Source: Hoeflea sp.
GTDB taxonomy: Bacteria > Pseudomonadota > Alphaproteobacteria > Rhizobiales > Rhizobiaceae
NCBI GenBank assembly: GCA_019084245.1
Contig: JAHRFE010000007.1
Location: 175,924-239,923 of the forward strand
Direction: 5' to 3'
DNA: 64,000 nucleotides
Shown: positions 1-9,869 of the stretch, in pieces
Layout of the letters: every line of letters begins with the position of its first letter
Position numbering within the stretch: the first letter of the stretch is position 1
The notes under the pieces: generated by a model
The model's database searches: none
What the model saw: the letters and a program-made list of their open reading frames with translations, nothing else
Told to the model about the DNA's origin: nothing
Position numbers and translations under genes: made by a program

Positions 1-162
1 AATCACACAATTCCAATAGAAATTGCTGCAACAAGGGCGTCCGACGACGCCTTGAGCTCCTATGGCGCCGCGCGCATCTGTCACGCGGCGCTTGGCAATG
101 ACTTGCGGTATCGCTCACTTGCAGCGCAAGCTGCTCAGGAAATCATTCCATGCGAAAGCTGA
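1..162 (+). CDS. possible 3' end of a gene cut by the window edge
   Basis: Reading frame 1 is open from the first base to a TGA at 160-162, giving 53 residues that end in AAQAAQEIIPCES. The other two forward frames close earlier. The residue mix is compatible with a soluble protein and the frame would converge on the chemoreceptor gene that ends at 180. No family is recognised and the stretch is short, so it could be a chance open frame. Confidence 0.3.
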   Translation, partial: NHTIPIEIAATRASDDALSSYGAARICHAALGNDLRYRSLAAQAAQEIIPCES

Positions 163-179
163 TCCGTCTCGTGCTTCTG

Positions 180-2282
180 TCAGGCGGCGCGGGCCTGACG
201 ATGGTGGTTGACCTGCCCGCTGAGCTGGAACCGGGCGATTGCCTGGTTGAGAGTCTCGGTTTCCGCATAGACCGTATGCACGGCGGCCGTGGTCTCCTCG
301 ACCATGGCAGCGTTCTGCTGGGTCATCTGGTCCATCTGGTTGACGGCGGTGTTGATTTCCTGAATTCCCACGGACTGCTCCTTCGAGGAGGTGACCATCG
401 CCTTGACGTTGGCGTTGATCGACTGCACGTGGCCGCCGATTTTCTGCAGGGCCTCGCCGGTCCGCGTCACCAGTGTCACACCCGACTGGACATGGGCTTC
501 GGATTTCTCCAGCAGCGCATTGATTTCCTTGGCGGCGCTGGCGGAGCGCTGGGCCAGTTCCCGTACCTCCTGGGCGACCACGGCAAAGCCCCGGCCGGCT
601 TCTCCGGCGCGCGCGGCTTCGACGCCGGCGTTGAGCGCCAGGAGATTGGTCTGGAACGCGATATCGTTGATCACCCCGATGATCTGCGTCACCTGTTTGG
701 AGGAGGTCTCGATCTCGCTCATGGCGGTCACGGTGTCCTTGACGATGATCTCGGATTCGGCCGCGACGCCGGAGGCTTCGTTGACCATCCGGCCGATATC
801 GGTGGCGCGCTGATGGGCGGCTTGCACGGTTGAAGTGATTTCATCCAGTGCGGCGGCGGTCTGCTCGAGCGAGGCGGCCTGCTGTTCTGTCCTGCGCGAC
901 AGATTGTCGGTGGAACTGCGGATCTCCGCCGTGCCCTGGCCGATATTGACCGAGCTGGAAGAGATTGTCGCAAACGCCGCTTCGAGGCGTTCGATCGACT
1001 GGTTGAAGTCCTGGCGCACCGCCTCGAGCGAGCCGGGGAACGCCCTGGTGATGCGGAAGGCAAGATTGCCATCGGCCAGTTGGCCCAGGCCTTCGGCAAG
1101 GGCGGTGACCGCCGACTGCAACTGCTGCGCCTGACGGGCTTTTTCGGCCTCGTTGGCGGCGCGTTCCTGTTCGGTGGTGAAACGGGTTTGCTCGGCCTCG
1201 TTTTCCAGGTCGATGTTGCGCAGCGCCGAATTGCGGAACACTTCGACCGCCTGGGCCATGGATCCGACTTCATCGGAGCGCCTGGCGAAGGGGACTTCGG
1301 TTTTCAGATCGCCATTGGCAAGAAGGCCCATGTAGTTGGTCATGCTGGCCAGCGGACGGTAAATCAGCGGCTTGCTGATCAGCGCGATCGTGCAGGCTAT
1401 CAGCATAAGCAGCAGGAACACGCCGGCCGCCGCCCACAGGCCTGCAGCAGCAATAGCGTTGTAACTGGTGCGGTCAACCGCGACGAGCGCCACGCCGATG
1501 GTGCTTCCGGAGACATCGGTGATCGGAAACACGATGTTGGCGTAGACGCCGTCGGTTCCTGGCATTTCATCGAATGTCACCCGTTCGCCGACAAGATCGG
1601 CAAGGCCCAGGGATTTTGCGGGGTCCTGTCCGGCGGGCAAGGTTGTGCCGATCTCGTGAAGACCGTCGTCGCGGAGTGCGAAGATTGCCGCCGGATTGCC
1701 GGTGTTCTGGGTAAACTTCTCGACAAAACCGCTGTGCAGGCTGAGGCCGAATTCCACCGATCCCAGGTGCTTGCCGTCAAGGGAGATCGGCGCAAGGCCG
1801 CGGATACCGATTCCGGCTACGCCTGCCTCAAGGCCGGAAAGGCTGGTCTTGGTCGCATTGACCTCAAGCACCGTGTTGCGGAAGCTGGAAAGGTCATCGC
1901 CGAATTCCTCCGGCTTGTGAACCCTCAGGAAGGAGGTGGCCGGGGGAAGGTGGAACTGGAACTGCCGCACATCATACTCGGTCTTGAGCATGTCGAACGC
2001 GCTCTTGAATTCCCTGGCCAGCGTGTCGCGATCGCCTGCAGCGAACAATTCCTTCACGCTTTGCTGCTCGGCAACAAGCTTGGACAGCATGGTGGCGGAC
2101 CGCTGCGAGGCCGATAGCTCCGACTTGAATTCGGTTTCGACGCTTGAAAGCTTGTCCTGCATCGCCTGGGACACAAAACGCTCGCTCAGATTGATCACGG
2201 TTCCCGCAACGGCAATGGCGGAAACCAGTGCTGCGCCAAAGAGCAATGTATTGAATTTGCTGCTGATGTTCATTTTGATCAT
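180..2282 (-). CDS. methyl-accepting chemotaxis protein with Cache-like sensor
   Basis: Transmembrane chemoreceptor of 700 residues that would signal to CheA/CheW. An N-terminal membrane segment (about residues 10-30) precedes a periplasmic sensor of about 250 residues with the pattern [19 protein letters not shown], typical of Cache-like ligand domains. A second membrane segment lies near 285-310, followed by HAMP, a second HAMP-like stretch and the cytoplasmic signalling hairpin, whose tip contains [20 protein letters not shown]. The C-terminus lacks the NWETF-type CheR/CheB tether. The start at 2282 has GAGG 8 bases upstream; an earlier in-frame ATG at 2315 lacks this. No che genes are nearby, so it is an orphan receptor. 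The ligand is unknown. Confidence 0.93.
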   Translation of the reverse strand: MIKMNISSKFNTLLFGAALVSAIAVAGTVINLSERFVSQAMQDKLSSVETEFKSELSASQRSATMLSKLVAEQQSVKELFAAGDRDTLAREFKSAFDMLKTEYDVRQFQFHLPPATSFLRVHKPEEFGDDLSSFRNTVLEVNATKTSLSGLEAGVAGIGIRGLAPISLDGKHLGSVEFGLSLHSGFVEKFTQNTGNPAAIFALRDDGLHEIGTTLPAGQDPAKSLGLADLVGERVTFDEMPGTDGVYANIVFPITDVSGSTIGVALVAVDRTSYNAIAAAGLWAAAGVFLLLMLIACTIALISKPLIYRPLASMTNYMGLLANGDLKTEVPFARRSDEVGSMAQAVEVFRNSALRNIDLENEAEQTRFTTEQERAANEAEKARQAQQLQSAVTALAEGLGQLADGNLAFRITRAFPGSLEAVRQDFNQSIERLEAAFATISSSSVNIGQGTAEIRSSTDNLSRRTEQQAASLEQTAAALDEITSTVQAAHQRATDIGRMVNEASGVAAESEIIVKDTVTAMSEIETSSKQVTQIIGVINDIAFQTNLLALNAGVEAARAGEAGRGFAVVAQEVRELAQRSASAAKEINALLEKSEAHVQSGVTLVTRTGEALQKIGGHVQSINANVKAMVTSSKEQSVGIQEINTAVNQMDQMTQQNAAMVEETTAAVHTVYAETETLNQAIARFQLSGQVNHHRQARAA

Positions 2283-2549
2283 GGAAGATCCTCGTTCCCG
2301 CCGTGGTGCGATCAATCGGCGCCAATCTCTGTGATAGGCGGAAAGTCTGGGGTCTCATCCCGGCTAATTCGGCAACCTGCATTCAGGAACAAACAGGGCT
2401 GAAGTTTCGGAGATAAGACGTTAGAATACTATTCCATAACAACCATTGCGAACTGGTAAACGCGCCACCCTCCACTTCCCATTATTCTTCCTGATCCGTT
2501 TGCGTTTGCTGCAAAGCACACTAGGCTAACCGATCGAAGGGAGTGCCCG

Positions 2550-4166
2550 ATGGAAGAACAAATCTCCGGTGCGGTTGAAGCTGTCGGAGGCGTGGTCGAA
2601 CAGGCAGTCGCCCAGGTTGTCGAGCAGGCTGCCGGGCAGGGCGGGCATCATGGCGGCGCGCTGTTGGCGATTGCGATCGCGGTGGCCATTGCGGCGCTGA
2701 TGGGCCTGGCGTTCATGCGGTTGAAGCAGCCGCCGCTGGTGGGCTTCATTCTGGCCGGGCTTGCGCTTGGTCCCACCGGTCTGGGGGTGATCTCGACATC
2801 GGAGAACGTCTCGCTGCTGGCTGAACTCGGCGTCATGGTGCTCTTGTTCTTCATCGGCATGGAGCTGTCGATCAAGGCCTTCGTGCTGAGCCTCAGGCAG
2901 GCGGTGCTGGTGGCGGGCGGGCAGCTTGTCGTCGCCATGGCGCTGGCGGCGGCGCTGGCCTTCGTGCTGGACGCGAGCCCGGCGGAAACGCTGATCCTCG
3001 GCTTCATCATCGCGCTTTCGAGCACGGTGGTGGCGATGAAGATGCTCGATGAAATGGGCGAGTTGCGCCATGCGCCCGGCCGCGTCGCCGTCGGCGTGCT
3101 GATCGCCCAGGACATCGCCGTGGTGCCGATGCTGATCCTGGTCTCGAGCCTCGGCGGCGAAACCATCGATTATGGCGAGGTGGCGTTCAAGGTGGTCGTT
3201 GCGGTGCTGCTGCTGGCGGGCCTCTTGTGGTGGTTCGGCCGCCATCCGAAGCTCAAGATGCCCTTTGCCGAGGCGATCGAGAACAATGTCGACCTTCTGG
3301 CGATCGGTTCGCTGGCCCTGTGCTTCTCTGCCGCCGCCCTTTCGGGCCTTGCCGGGCTGTCGCCGGTCTATGGCGCGTTCCTGGCGGGCATCATCGTCGG
3401 CAATTCGACGCTTCGAAGCCGGGTGATTCCGGTGATCGAGCCGATCCAGAGCATTCTTCTGGTGGTGTTCTTCCTGTCGATCGGACTCCTGATCGATCTC
3501 GACTTCATCCTCGCCAATGTCTGGCTGGTGCTTGCCGCAGCCTTTCTTGTCGTGGCGATGAAGACCGCGCTCAACATCTTCCTGCTCCGCATCACCGGGT
3601 CGGACCCGAAAACCGCGCTGCTCGCCGGCCTGTCGATGGCGCAGATCGGCGAATTCTCCTTTGTGCTGGCCGCCGCCGGCTTCGCCTCCGGCGCGCTGGG
3701 GGCCGACATCTACCGCCTGGCGATCGCGGTGACCGCGATTTCGCTCCTGGTGTCGCCGATCTGGTTCAACGCGATGGAGCGCGTCGAGGAGCTCGCGAAC
3801 GAGGGTCTCGGCTCCTACAAGCAGGCCCTGGCGCAGGCCTATGAGGACGAACTCGACGGCGTGGAAAACGTCATGTGGGCGGTGAGGGCGCGCTACCGGG
3901 CGGCGCGGTTTGCGCTCTATCAGCGCCGCGCCCGCCGATCCGCCGCAAAAGCCGACGCGCAGTCGCCGCATGCAGGTGACGACAAGGCGGCGGACGCGGC
4001 CACCCAAGGCGCGACCGCGGATCCGGAGCCGGTGGCGCAAGGCGAGGGACCGGTCGAGAGCACGACACCTTCATCCCCTCAGGCCGGTGCGGAGCGCGAC
4101 CCTGGCGCAACGGAGCCGTCGGCGGTCAAATCACGCGGAAAGCGCAAACCGGTCAAAGACGGTTGA
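2550..4166 (+). CDS. CPA2-family (KefB-like) cation/proton antiporter
   Basis: Inner-membrane antiporter of 538 residues, expected to exchange K+ or Na+ for protons. After a hydrophilic N-terminus (1-30), about 12 hydrophobic segments run from roughly 32 to 410 with family motifs such as PPLVGFILAGLALGPTGLG and ALSSTVVAMKMLDEMGELR. The TrkA-N (RCK) nucleotide-binding domain found in many Kef proteins is missing; instead there is a tail of about 110 residues that becomes Ala/Pro/Glu-rich and ends KSRGKRKPVKDG. The start follows GAAGGGAG. The gene overlaps the convergent transglycosylase gene by 14 bases. Ion specificity cannot be read from the sequence. Confidence 0.9.
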   Translation: MEEQISGAVEAVGGVVEQAVAQVVEQAAGQGGHHGGALLAIAIAVAIAALMGLAFMRLKQPPLVGFILAGLALGPTGLGVISTSENVSLLAELGVMVLLFFIGMELSIKAFVLSLRQAVLVAGGQLVVAMALAAALAFVLDASPAETLILGFIIALSSTVVAMKMLDEMGELRHAPGRVAVGVLIAQDIAVVPMLILVSSLGGETIDYGEVAFKVVVAVLLLAGLLWWFGRHPKLKMPFAEAIENNVDLLAIGSLALCFSAAALSGLAGLSPVYGAFLAGIIVGNSTLRSRVIPVIEPIQSILLVVFFLSIGLLIDLDFILANVWLVLAAAFLVVAMKTALNIFLLRITGSDPKTALLAGLSMAQIGEFSFVLAAAGFASGALGADIYRLAIAVTAISLLVSPIWFNAMERVEELANEGLGSYKQALAQAYEDELDGVENVMWAVRARYRAARFALYQRRARRSAAKADAQSPHAGDDKAADAATQGATADPEPVAQGEGPVESTTPSSPQAGAERDPGATEPSAVKSRGKRKPVKDG

Positions 4167-5340
4167 GAAGGTCCTGGTCGGGCCAGCCATCGGCGGGCAG
4201 GCCGATACGCAATTGCTCGGCGCGCACTGCGGCACGGGTGCCGCCGCCCAGAATGCCGTCGATCTTGCCGACGTCGTGGCCGAGGCCAGCGAGCTTCTGC
4301 TGCAACTGCTTCATCGCGGCGTCACCCAGGCCGTCGCCGGGATTGCCCGGGTCATAGGGCTTGGCGCCGGCCAGCCGCGTGGCGAAATAGGCGGCCGACA
4401 CGGTGTAGATAAAGCTCTGGTTCCATTCGAGATAGATCGAGAAATTCGGGAAGGCCAGGAAGGCCGGGCCGTTGCGCCCCTGCGGCAACAGGAGGTCGGC
4501 GGGCAGGTTCTGCGTGGTCGGCTGGCCATTGGGAAAGCTCACGCCAAGGGCTGTCCAGTCGCCCATCGTCATGCCCTGGCCGAGGCCGGATTTCTCATAG
4601 GGGAAATTGCCCGCAGGCAGCGCGACTTCCGCAAGCCACGGCTCCCCCGCGCGCCAGCCGAGCGCGTTGATGTGCTTGGCGGCGGTCAGGATGGCGTCGG
4701 GCGAGGATTTCTTCAGGTCGACATGGCCGTCGCCATCGCCGTCGATGCCGTGGGCGATGATGTCGCGCGGCAGCATCTGCACCTGGCCGATCTCGCCGGC
4801 CCAGGCGCCGGTGGTGGTGTTCGGATCGAGATCGCCATGGCCGACCATCTCGATCGCCGCGATAAGCTGCGGCCGGAACAGTTCCGGCCGGCGGCAGTCA
4901 TGCGCCAGCGTCGCCAAAGCATTCATCGTGTTGAAATCACCCTGCACCGCGCCGAAATCGGTCTCCAGCCCCCAAAACGCGGTGATGACGGCGGCGGGCA
5001 CGCCATATTCGGCTTGCGCGCGGGCAAAGACATCGCCGAACTGCTTCATCTTGCTTGCGCCGACCTGCATGCGGTTGGCGCTCACCGAACGGCGGGAAAA
5101 CTCGAGGAAAGTCTGCCGGAAGACGCCCTGCGCCCGGTCGCGCGACAGAACGGTGTTGTCGACCGACACGCCGCGCAACGCCGACTGCGCCACATCGGCG
5201 CTGATTCCCTTGGCGACTGCCTCGGCTTTGACGCCTTCGAGAAACTGCGCGAAATTGCCGCCGCAGGCGGGTGCCTGGGCCAGCGCCGGAGTGGAGGCGA
5301 GGCCTGCGAGCAGCAGGACCACGGAAAACTTCGATGTCAT
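4153..5340 (-). CDS. lytic murein transglycosylase, MltB family, with peptidoglycan-binding domain
   Basis: Secreted 395-residue enzyme that cleaves the MurNAc-GlcNAc bond in peptidoglycan to form 1,6-anhydroMurNAc. It has a signal peptide (1-21, ending ALA/QA), an SLT_2 domain (about 25-325) with the catalytic Glu in WGLETDFGAVQGDF, and a C-terminal PG_binding_1 domain (about 335-395). There is no lipobox Cys after the signal peptide, so it is probably periplasmic and soluble rather than a lipoprotein like E. coli MltB. It converges on and overlaps the antiporter gene by 14 bases. Confidence 0.93.
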   Translation of the reverse strand: MTSKFSVVLLLAGLASTPALAQAPACGGNFAQFLEGVKAEAVAKGISADVAQSALRGVSVDNTVLSRDRAQGVFRQTFLEFSRRSVSANRMQVGASKMKQFGDVFARAQAEYGVPAAVITAFWGLETDFGAVQGDFNTMNALATLAHDCRRPELFRPQLIAAIEMVGHGDLDPNTTTGAWAGEIGQVQMLPRDIIAHGIDGDGDGHVDLKKSSPDAILTAAKHINALGWRAGEPWLAEVALPAGNFPYEKSGLGQGMTMGDWTALGVSFPNGQPTTQNLPADLLLPQGRNGPAFLAFPNFSIYLEWNQSFIYTVSAAYFATRLAGAKPYDPGNPGDGLGDAAMKQLQQKLAGLGHDVGKIDGILGGGTRAAVRAEQLRIGLPADGWPDQDLLNRL

Positions 5341-5529
5341 GATGGCGTCATCTCCTGATCAGGCGGCCTATCCACCGCAGATTTGTGGCGATGATGAGGT
5401 GATTCTAGGGATGGGCAAAACCTTTATGGGTGCTCTGGTTGATGTCGGAACGCTTGTGGGAATGGTACCTTGCTTGACAGGACATGCTATCAATGAACAC
5501 TGTGGATAGGGTCAAACAAGTAGTCCCCA

Positions 5530-5850
5530 ATGCCTTGGTACTCGTTGTGCGGCATTTCCTCGTATCTTTTTTATGTTGGCGTTTTTTTAATATTTTTTAC
5601 GGTGGTCATACTTCAAATATATTCGTTCGTCGTTTCATTTAATAACGGTGGAAGTTTCTTGGATGGATTACGAATATATCATTCATTTTTTTCTTTTAGT
5701 TCTTTTCTGCCGAAGAAATACAGGACTATAGAGAAAAAATACTCCCATACGAATTATTACAACCATGCGGGAAGGCTTGCCGCGATTGCGTTTGCTGTTG
5801 GTTTGTTGATTACGGTTGTCGGTCTTTCCATGATTGGATTGGCTTGCTGA
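5530..5850 (+). CDS. small hypothetical membrane protein in AT-rich DNA
   Basis: A 106-residue protein with two hydrophobic segments (about 13-37 and 84-105) separated by a basic, Tyr/Ser-rich loop. No family is recognised. The stretch 5480-5850 is far richer in A and T than all neighbours, with runs such as TTTTTTTAATATTTTTTACGG, which suggests recent acquisition. The start is uncertain: the ATG at 5530 has no strong ribosome site. Another frame opens at 5493 and runs 48 codons, ending about 5639. Confidence 0.5.
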   Translation: MPWYSLCGISSYLFYVGVFLIFFTVVILQIYSFVVSFNNGGSFLDGLRIYHSFFSFSSFLPKKYRTIEKKYSHTNYYNHAGRLAAIAFAVGLLITVVGLSMIGLAC

Positions 5851-5880
5851 TTTGATGCCCACGAAGGGCACCGGCTTTTC

Positions 5881-6405
5881 TCAAGGCCCCCACAGCGCCG
5901 GTTGCATCCAGACTTCCGGGAGCTTGATTTTTCCGTGATCCGGCGACGGTGCCGATCCCAGGCCGAGCGACTGCCAGGCTTCGCGCCACTCCGCGGGCAA
6001 GGGATAGGGCGGCGCGATGGCAGGTTCGGGGGTGAAGCCGTTGCGTCCGTAATAGGCGGGATCGCCGAGCACATAGACATGGACCACGCCTTCCCGCTCC
6101 AGCCGGCTCAGCCCTTCTCGGATCAATGCCGAGCCGATGCCCTTGCGCTGCCATTCGGGTGCGACGGCCAGCGGCGCGAGCAGTGCGGCCCGGTCCTCAC
6201 TGCCGGCGATTTCGCAGAGGGTGAACAGGATATGGCCCACCGTCGCGTCCCCGGCTTCGGCCACCAGCGAGAGAATGCCGGGTTCCTTCGTGAGCAATTG
6301 CCGTACCAGCGGCTGCAGGTCCTCATCAGGGAAGGCCGCCCGATAGAGCTGTTCGATGAAGCTCAAGTCATCGGGGCGGCTTTCGCGGATTTCTATGTCG
6401 GGCAT
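5881..6405 (-). CDS. GNAT family N-acetyltransferase (YhbS-like)
   Basis: Cytoplasmic 174-residue acyltransferase that would move the acetyl group of acetyl-CoA to an amine. The CoA-binding motif A is VAPEWQRKGIGSALI (about 83-97), preceded by a strand with AALLAPLAV and followed by GDPAYYGRNGFTP, typical of the YhbS type. The start at MPDIEIRES (6405) is preferred over the ATG at 6420 by domain boundaries. The substrate is unknown. Confidence 0.88.
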   Translation of the reverse strand: MPDIEIRESRPDDLSFIEQLYRAAFPDEDLQPLVRQLLTKEPGILSLVAEAGDATVGHILFTLCEIAGSEDRAALLAPLAVAPEWQRKGIGSALIREGLSRLEREGVVHVYVLGDPAYYGRNGFTPEPAIAPPYPLPAEWREAWQSLGLGSAPSPDHGKIKLPEVWMQPALWGP

Positions 6406-6475
6406 CGGGCTACGGACCATTAAAGGTGACGATCGGTGCCAGCATAGCTGATGCGCCCGGGCTCACAAACCCCGC

Positions 6476-7405
6476 CTACCTTGCGTATTTCTTCAGCCAT
6501 TCCTGCCATTGCTTCTTGCTGCCGGCAAAGGCGTTGATGTCGGTGTCGCCCTTGATGCCGGGCATCATGCCGGTGCCGGTGTATTGCCAGAAGGTCCAGG
6601 GGTGGTTGGGATAGATGTCCTGGGGGTGGGCGGCGACCGACCGGAGCCAGAACTGATAGCCCTGGAAGTGGCCGTCGAGGTTCTCGCGGTGGAAATCGAC
6701 CGGGGTGTAGATGATCGGCCGCTTGCCGTAGTGGCGGCCGACGATGTCCATCCAGACCTTCATTTCCGCGCGCACGGTCTCGGGGTCGGGCCGCGAGGTG
6801 CAGGTGCGCGAGGCGTGGTTCCACTCGACATCGAGAACCGGCGGCATCTGCACAGATGCGCGCGGCACATTGGCGATGAACCATTTCGCCTGTTCGCGCG
6901 CGGGCCGGCAGAAATAGTAGAAATGGTAGGGCGCGTGCGGAATGCCCGTCGCGCGGGCCTGGCGCCAATAGTCGCCAAAACGGCTGTCATTGTGGTCGCC
7001 GCCCTCGGTCGCCTTGATGAAGACGAAGGCGACGCCCGCCTTGCGAACCTCGGCCCAGTCGATATTGCCCTGCCATTTGGAAATGTCGATGCCGTGGACC
7101 GGGTAGCGGTCGGGGTGATGCTTGCCGAAGTCCACCGGCTTGCGGTCGCCGTAGCGTCCGGGGCCGGGCGGTTCCAGCTTGACGACATCGGCCGGGCTGC
7201 GCGCGGCGGCGGACGGCTTGGCGTTGCCGATCGGCTGCAGGCTCGATTCAAGGCTTGTGGAGTTGCAGCCGGCCATGCCGAGGGTCGCGGCTGCGAGCAG
7301 CACAGTCAGCGCCCGTCTCGCGCCAAATCTCGGTTTTGCCCGCACCGCCGCATCGCATCCGAGGGAGCTTGCCGGTGTCTTGGGAGCTGTGTGGCGGTGA
7401 TGCAT
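6476..7405 (-). CDS. GH25-family lysozyme-like lipoprotein
   Basis: Probable outer-membrane or periplasmic lipoprotein of 309 residues that would hydrolyse peptidoglycan. A long basic N-terminus leads to a hydrophobic stretch and a lipobox LGMAGC near residue 46. The GH25 domain (about 95-305) starts with HGIDISKWQG and contains the acidic pair in VLDVEWN plus YTPVDF and FWQYTGTG. The first ATG at 7405 gives an unusually long leader before the hydrophobic part; a later start is possible. It is the first of several cell-wall-cleaving enzymes in the window. Confidence 0.9.
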   Translation of the reverse strand: MHHRHTAPKTPASSLGCDAAVRAKPRFGARRALTVLLAAATLGMAGCNSTSLESSLQPIGNAKPSAAARSPADVVKLEPPGPGRYGDRKPVDFGKHHPDRYPVHGIDISKWQGNIDWAEVRKAGVAFVFIKATEGGDHNDSRFGDYWRQARATGIPHAPYHFYYFCRPAREQAKWFIANVPRASVQMPPVLDVEWNHASRTCTSRPDPETVRAEMKVWMDIVGRHYGKRPIIYTPVDFHRENLDGHFQGYQFWLRSVAAHPQDIYPNHPWTFWQYTGTGMMPGIKGDTDINAFAGSKKQWQEWLKKYAR

Positions 7406-7630
7406 AGGGCTCTTTTGTCAGTCAGGGTGCGTGTTTGCGGATTTACACGAGCTCGACGTCACCGTGAATCCCGCCTTGAGGCATAGGCCGGAAGCGATTT
7501 CCCCCTGTGTAACGGCAAAAGCTTAAATTTTGAGAAACAGATTAAATCATATGTTTACCATGAGAAATTGCGGGTGACATTTTGTTAAAACCTCTCGGTG
7601 CATGATGTTTTTGGAACAGGAGTATTTAGC

Positions 7631-9232
7631 ATGATGCTGAATTCTTATCTGCCAAACGCATTCAGGCGATATGCAATCGCTGGTTTGGCAATCGCATTGA
7701 TCACACCTCTGGCGGCCTTCGCTGGAGACATTCTTGCTGGCGTCGGCGGCGGGTTTGAGACCATGACCAGTCCGATTGGCCTGGCGGCAATCGCCGCGCC
7801 GGTCGCGGTCACCGGACTTGTTGCCGGGCTCGGGCGGCGTCACGACCGGCTGGCGAGACTCTTCAAGAGGCAGCAGGACAAGACCAAGCGTCTGAGGAAG
7901 GCGGCCTACCACGACAGCCTGACCGGACTGCGCAATCGCCGCGCCTTGACCGACGACGTCGCGCGCGCTCTTGCCGGTGAAAATGCCAGCCTGACGCTGC
8001 TGCTGTTCGATCTTGACCGGTTCAAGTTCATCAACGACACCATGGGCCATGCCGCGGGCGACGCGGTGCTCAGGGCGCTGGCCGAACGGCTCAAGGCGTC
8101 GTGTGGCGCGGACCGGCTGATCTACCGGCTGGGCGGCGATGAATTCGTGGTGTTGTGGGAGGGCTCCTGCGCCCAGGACACCATGGCGCAGTTCTGCGAC
8201 GAATTGATAGCGCGGGTGTTCCGGCCGGTTAGCCATGGCGACGGCGCCATCGACACGTCGGGCAGCATCGGCATCGCGGTCTCCGAGGGCGGCGGCGTCA
8301 GCTTGTCCGAACTGCTCAGGCGCGCCGACCTGGCGCTGTACCGCTCCAAGACAAAGCCTGGGTCGAGCTACAGCTTCTTCACCGAGGACATGGACAGCGA
8401 TCACCGGCTGCGCCGCGAACTCGAAGCCACGATGCGCGACGGTATCGCCAATGGCGGCTTCGAGGTTGACTACATGCCGGTGGTCACCGCGCAGACGCTG
8501 ACACCGTCGGGGTTCAAGGCAAGGCTGCGCTGGAACCATCCCGATTACGGCAATGTCGCCCATGACGTGTTCATGCCGATGGCCGAAGGCAGCGGCCTGA
8601 TCGTGCTCATCGGCAAGTGGATGCTGGGGCGGGTGCTCGAGGACGCGTCCACCTGGCATCATCAGGCGGAAATCACCCTGCCGGTGTCGTCTATACAATT
8701 GCAGGACCCGGGCTATGGGGAACTGGTGCTGAAAGCGCTGGCGGAAGCGGGGATTGCGGCCAACCGGCTGGTTCTCGACATCCGCGCCAATTCGACGCTG
8801 GGCGATTGTCCCGTGGCCTTGCGCAATCTCGAGACCCTGCGCGCGGCCCGCGTCCAGATCGCCGTCAGCGAGCTTGCGGCAAGCGTCGCGGGCCTGTCGA
8901 TGGCGCGGCCCTATCCTGTCGACCGCGTCCGTCTCGACCTCGGCCGGATCAAGGCGATCGCCGGGGAAAAGCGCACGGCGCAGATGCTCAACCTGTTCCT
9001 GCAGCTCGCCGCCACCGTGGGAACGCCAGTGACGCTCACCGGCGTTGACACGGAGAACGATCTGCAGGCCGCCTGCGCCGCCGAGCCCGCTGAACTGCAA
9101 GGCGGTTTCACCGGTGCGCCGCTCAGCGCTGACCAGACCCGGCAGTTCTTCACCTCGATGGACGGGATCACCCGGCTGAGCCCCGGCAACCGCAACACGC
9201 CCGACCGGCACGGTCTTCGCGCGGTCTGCTGA
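7631..9232 (+). CDS. GGDEF protein with degenerate EAL domain
   Basis: Membrane-anchored 533-residue protein, a likely diguanylate cyclase. Two hydrophobic segments (about 13-32 and 47-67) precede a GGDEF domain (about 95-250) with an intact RLGGDEFVVLWEG; the RxxD inhibitory site five residues upstream is absent. The C-terminal EAL domain (about 275-525) has lost key residues: GFKARLRW replaces the EAL signature and VLDIRANS replaces the usual LEITE. It is therefore probably not a phosphodiesterase, though it may still bind nucleotide. The start at 7631 (ATGATG) follows CAGGAG. Confidence 0.9.
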   Translation: MMLNSYLPNAFRRYAIAGLAIALITPLAAFAGDILAGVGGGFETMTSPIGLAAIAAPVAVTGLVAGLGRRHDRLARLFKRQQDKTKRLRKAAYHDSLTGLRNRRALTDDVARALAGENASLTLLLFDLDRFKFINDTMGHAAGDAVLRALAERLKASCGADRLIYRLGGDEFVVLWEGSCAQDTMAQFCDELIARVFRPVSHGDGAIDTSGSIGIAVSEGGGVSLSELLRRADLALYRSKTKPGSSYSFFTEDMDSDHRLRRELEATMRDGIANGGFEVDYMPVVTAQTLTPSGFKARLRWNHPDYGNVAHDVFMPMAEGSGLIVLIGKWMLGRVLEDASTWHHQAEITLPVSSIQLQDPGYGELVLKALAEAGIAANRLVLDIRANSTLGDCPVALRNLETLRAARVQIAVSELAASVAGLSMARPYPVDRVRLDLGRIKAIAGEKRTAQMLNLFLQLAATVGTPVTLTGVDTENDLQAACAAEPAELQGGFTGAPLSADQTRQFFTSMDGITRLSPGNRNTPDRHGLRAVC

Positions 9233-9415
9233 GACGCCGAGCGGTTGCGGTCGCGATCGGGCAAACGGATCCTGCAACACCCTGATGTCTTGCATCTCCG
9301 AAAGGGCGCGGCAGCCGGTGCAACACCGCGTGCGGCCGCGTCTCTCACGGCGCTTTACATCCTTCGGGACAATTGCGACTTTCGCCGCCTCCAGGTTTTC
9401 TTCGAAGGACGCACC

Positions 9416-9865
9416 ATGACACCGGAAACCCACGCCTGCATCTTCTGCCGGATCGGGCGCGGCGAGATCGAGGCGCATGTGATCCATGAGGAGGACGAGA
9501 TCCTCGCCTTCCTCGATATCGGGCCGATCCGGCCCGGCCATGTGCAGATCATCGCCCGCGAACATTACCCCTGGTTCGAGGCGCTGCCGGAGCCTCTCGC
9601 GGCGAGGATCATGGCGCTCGCCCAGAAGATTGCCCGTGTGCAGAAGCAGATCTATGGCGTGCCCCGCGTCGCCTTCATGTTCACCGGCGGCGACGTGGCG
9701 CATGCGCACGCCCATCTCGTGCCGATGGTAAAGGGCGATGACGTGACCTCCCGGCGCTACATCGTCGAGGAGACGGTGACCTACCGCCCCATCCCGATGC
9801 CGCCACTCACGGAAATGGCGGCCACCGCGGCGGAATTGCGGGCTGCGATGGCCACGGCCGGCTGA
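9416..9865 (+). CDS. HIT-family hydrolase
   Basis: Cytoplasmic 149-residue nucleotide hydrolase/transferase of the histidine triad superfamily. The N-terminus CIFCRIGRGEIEAHVIHEED is typical (the two Cys often bind zinc), and the triad is HAHAHLVPM near residue 97. The start at 9416 follows GAAGGA and excludes an upstream in-frame extension. It ends four bases before the stop of the convergent hydantoinase gene. The natural substrate (dinucleoside polyphosphate, adenylated amine or other) is unknown. Confidence 0.92.
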   Translation: MTPETHACIFCRIGRGEIEAHVIHEEDEILAFLDIGPIRPGHVQIIAREHYPWFEALPEPLAARIMALAQKIARVQKQIYGVPRVAFMFTGGDVAHAHAHLVPMVKGDDVTSRRYIVEETVTYRPIPMPPLTEMAATAAELRAAMATAG

Positions 9866-9869
9866 GTCC

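Noticed and set aside
7547-9715. 722-codon open frame on the - strand opposite the GGDEF/EAL and HIT genes
   Set aside because: It is antisense to two recognised genes, its protein is rich in Arg, His, Gly and Gln as expected from reading a GC-rich gene backwards, and no domain is seen.
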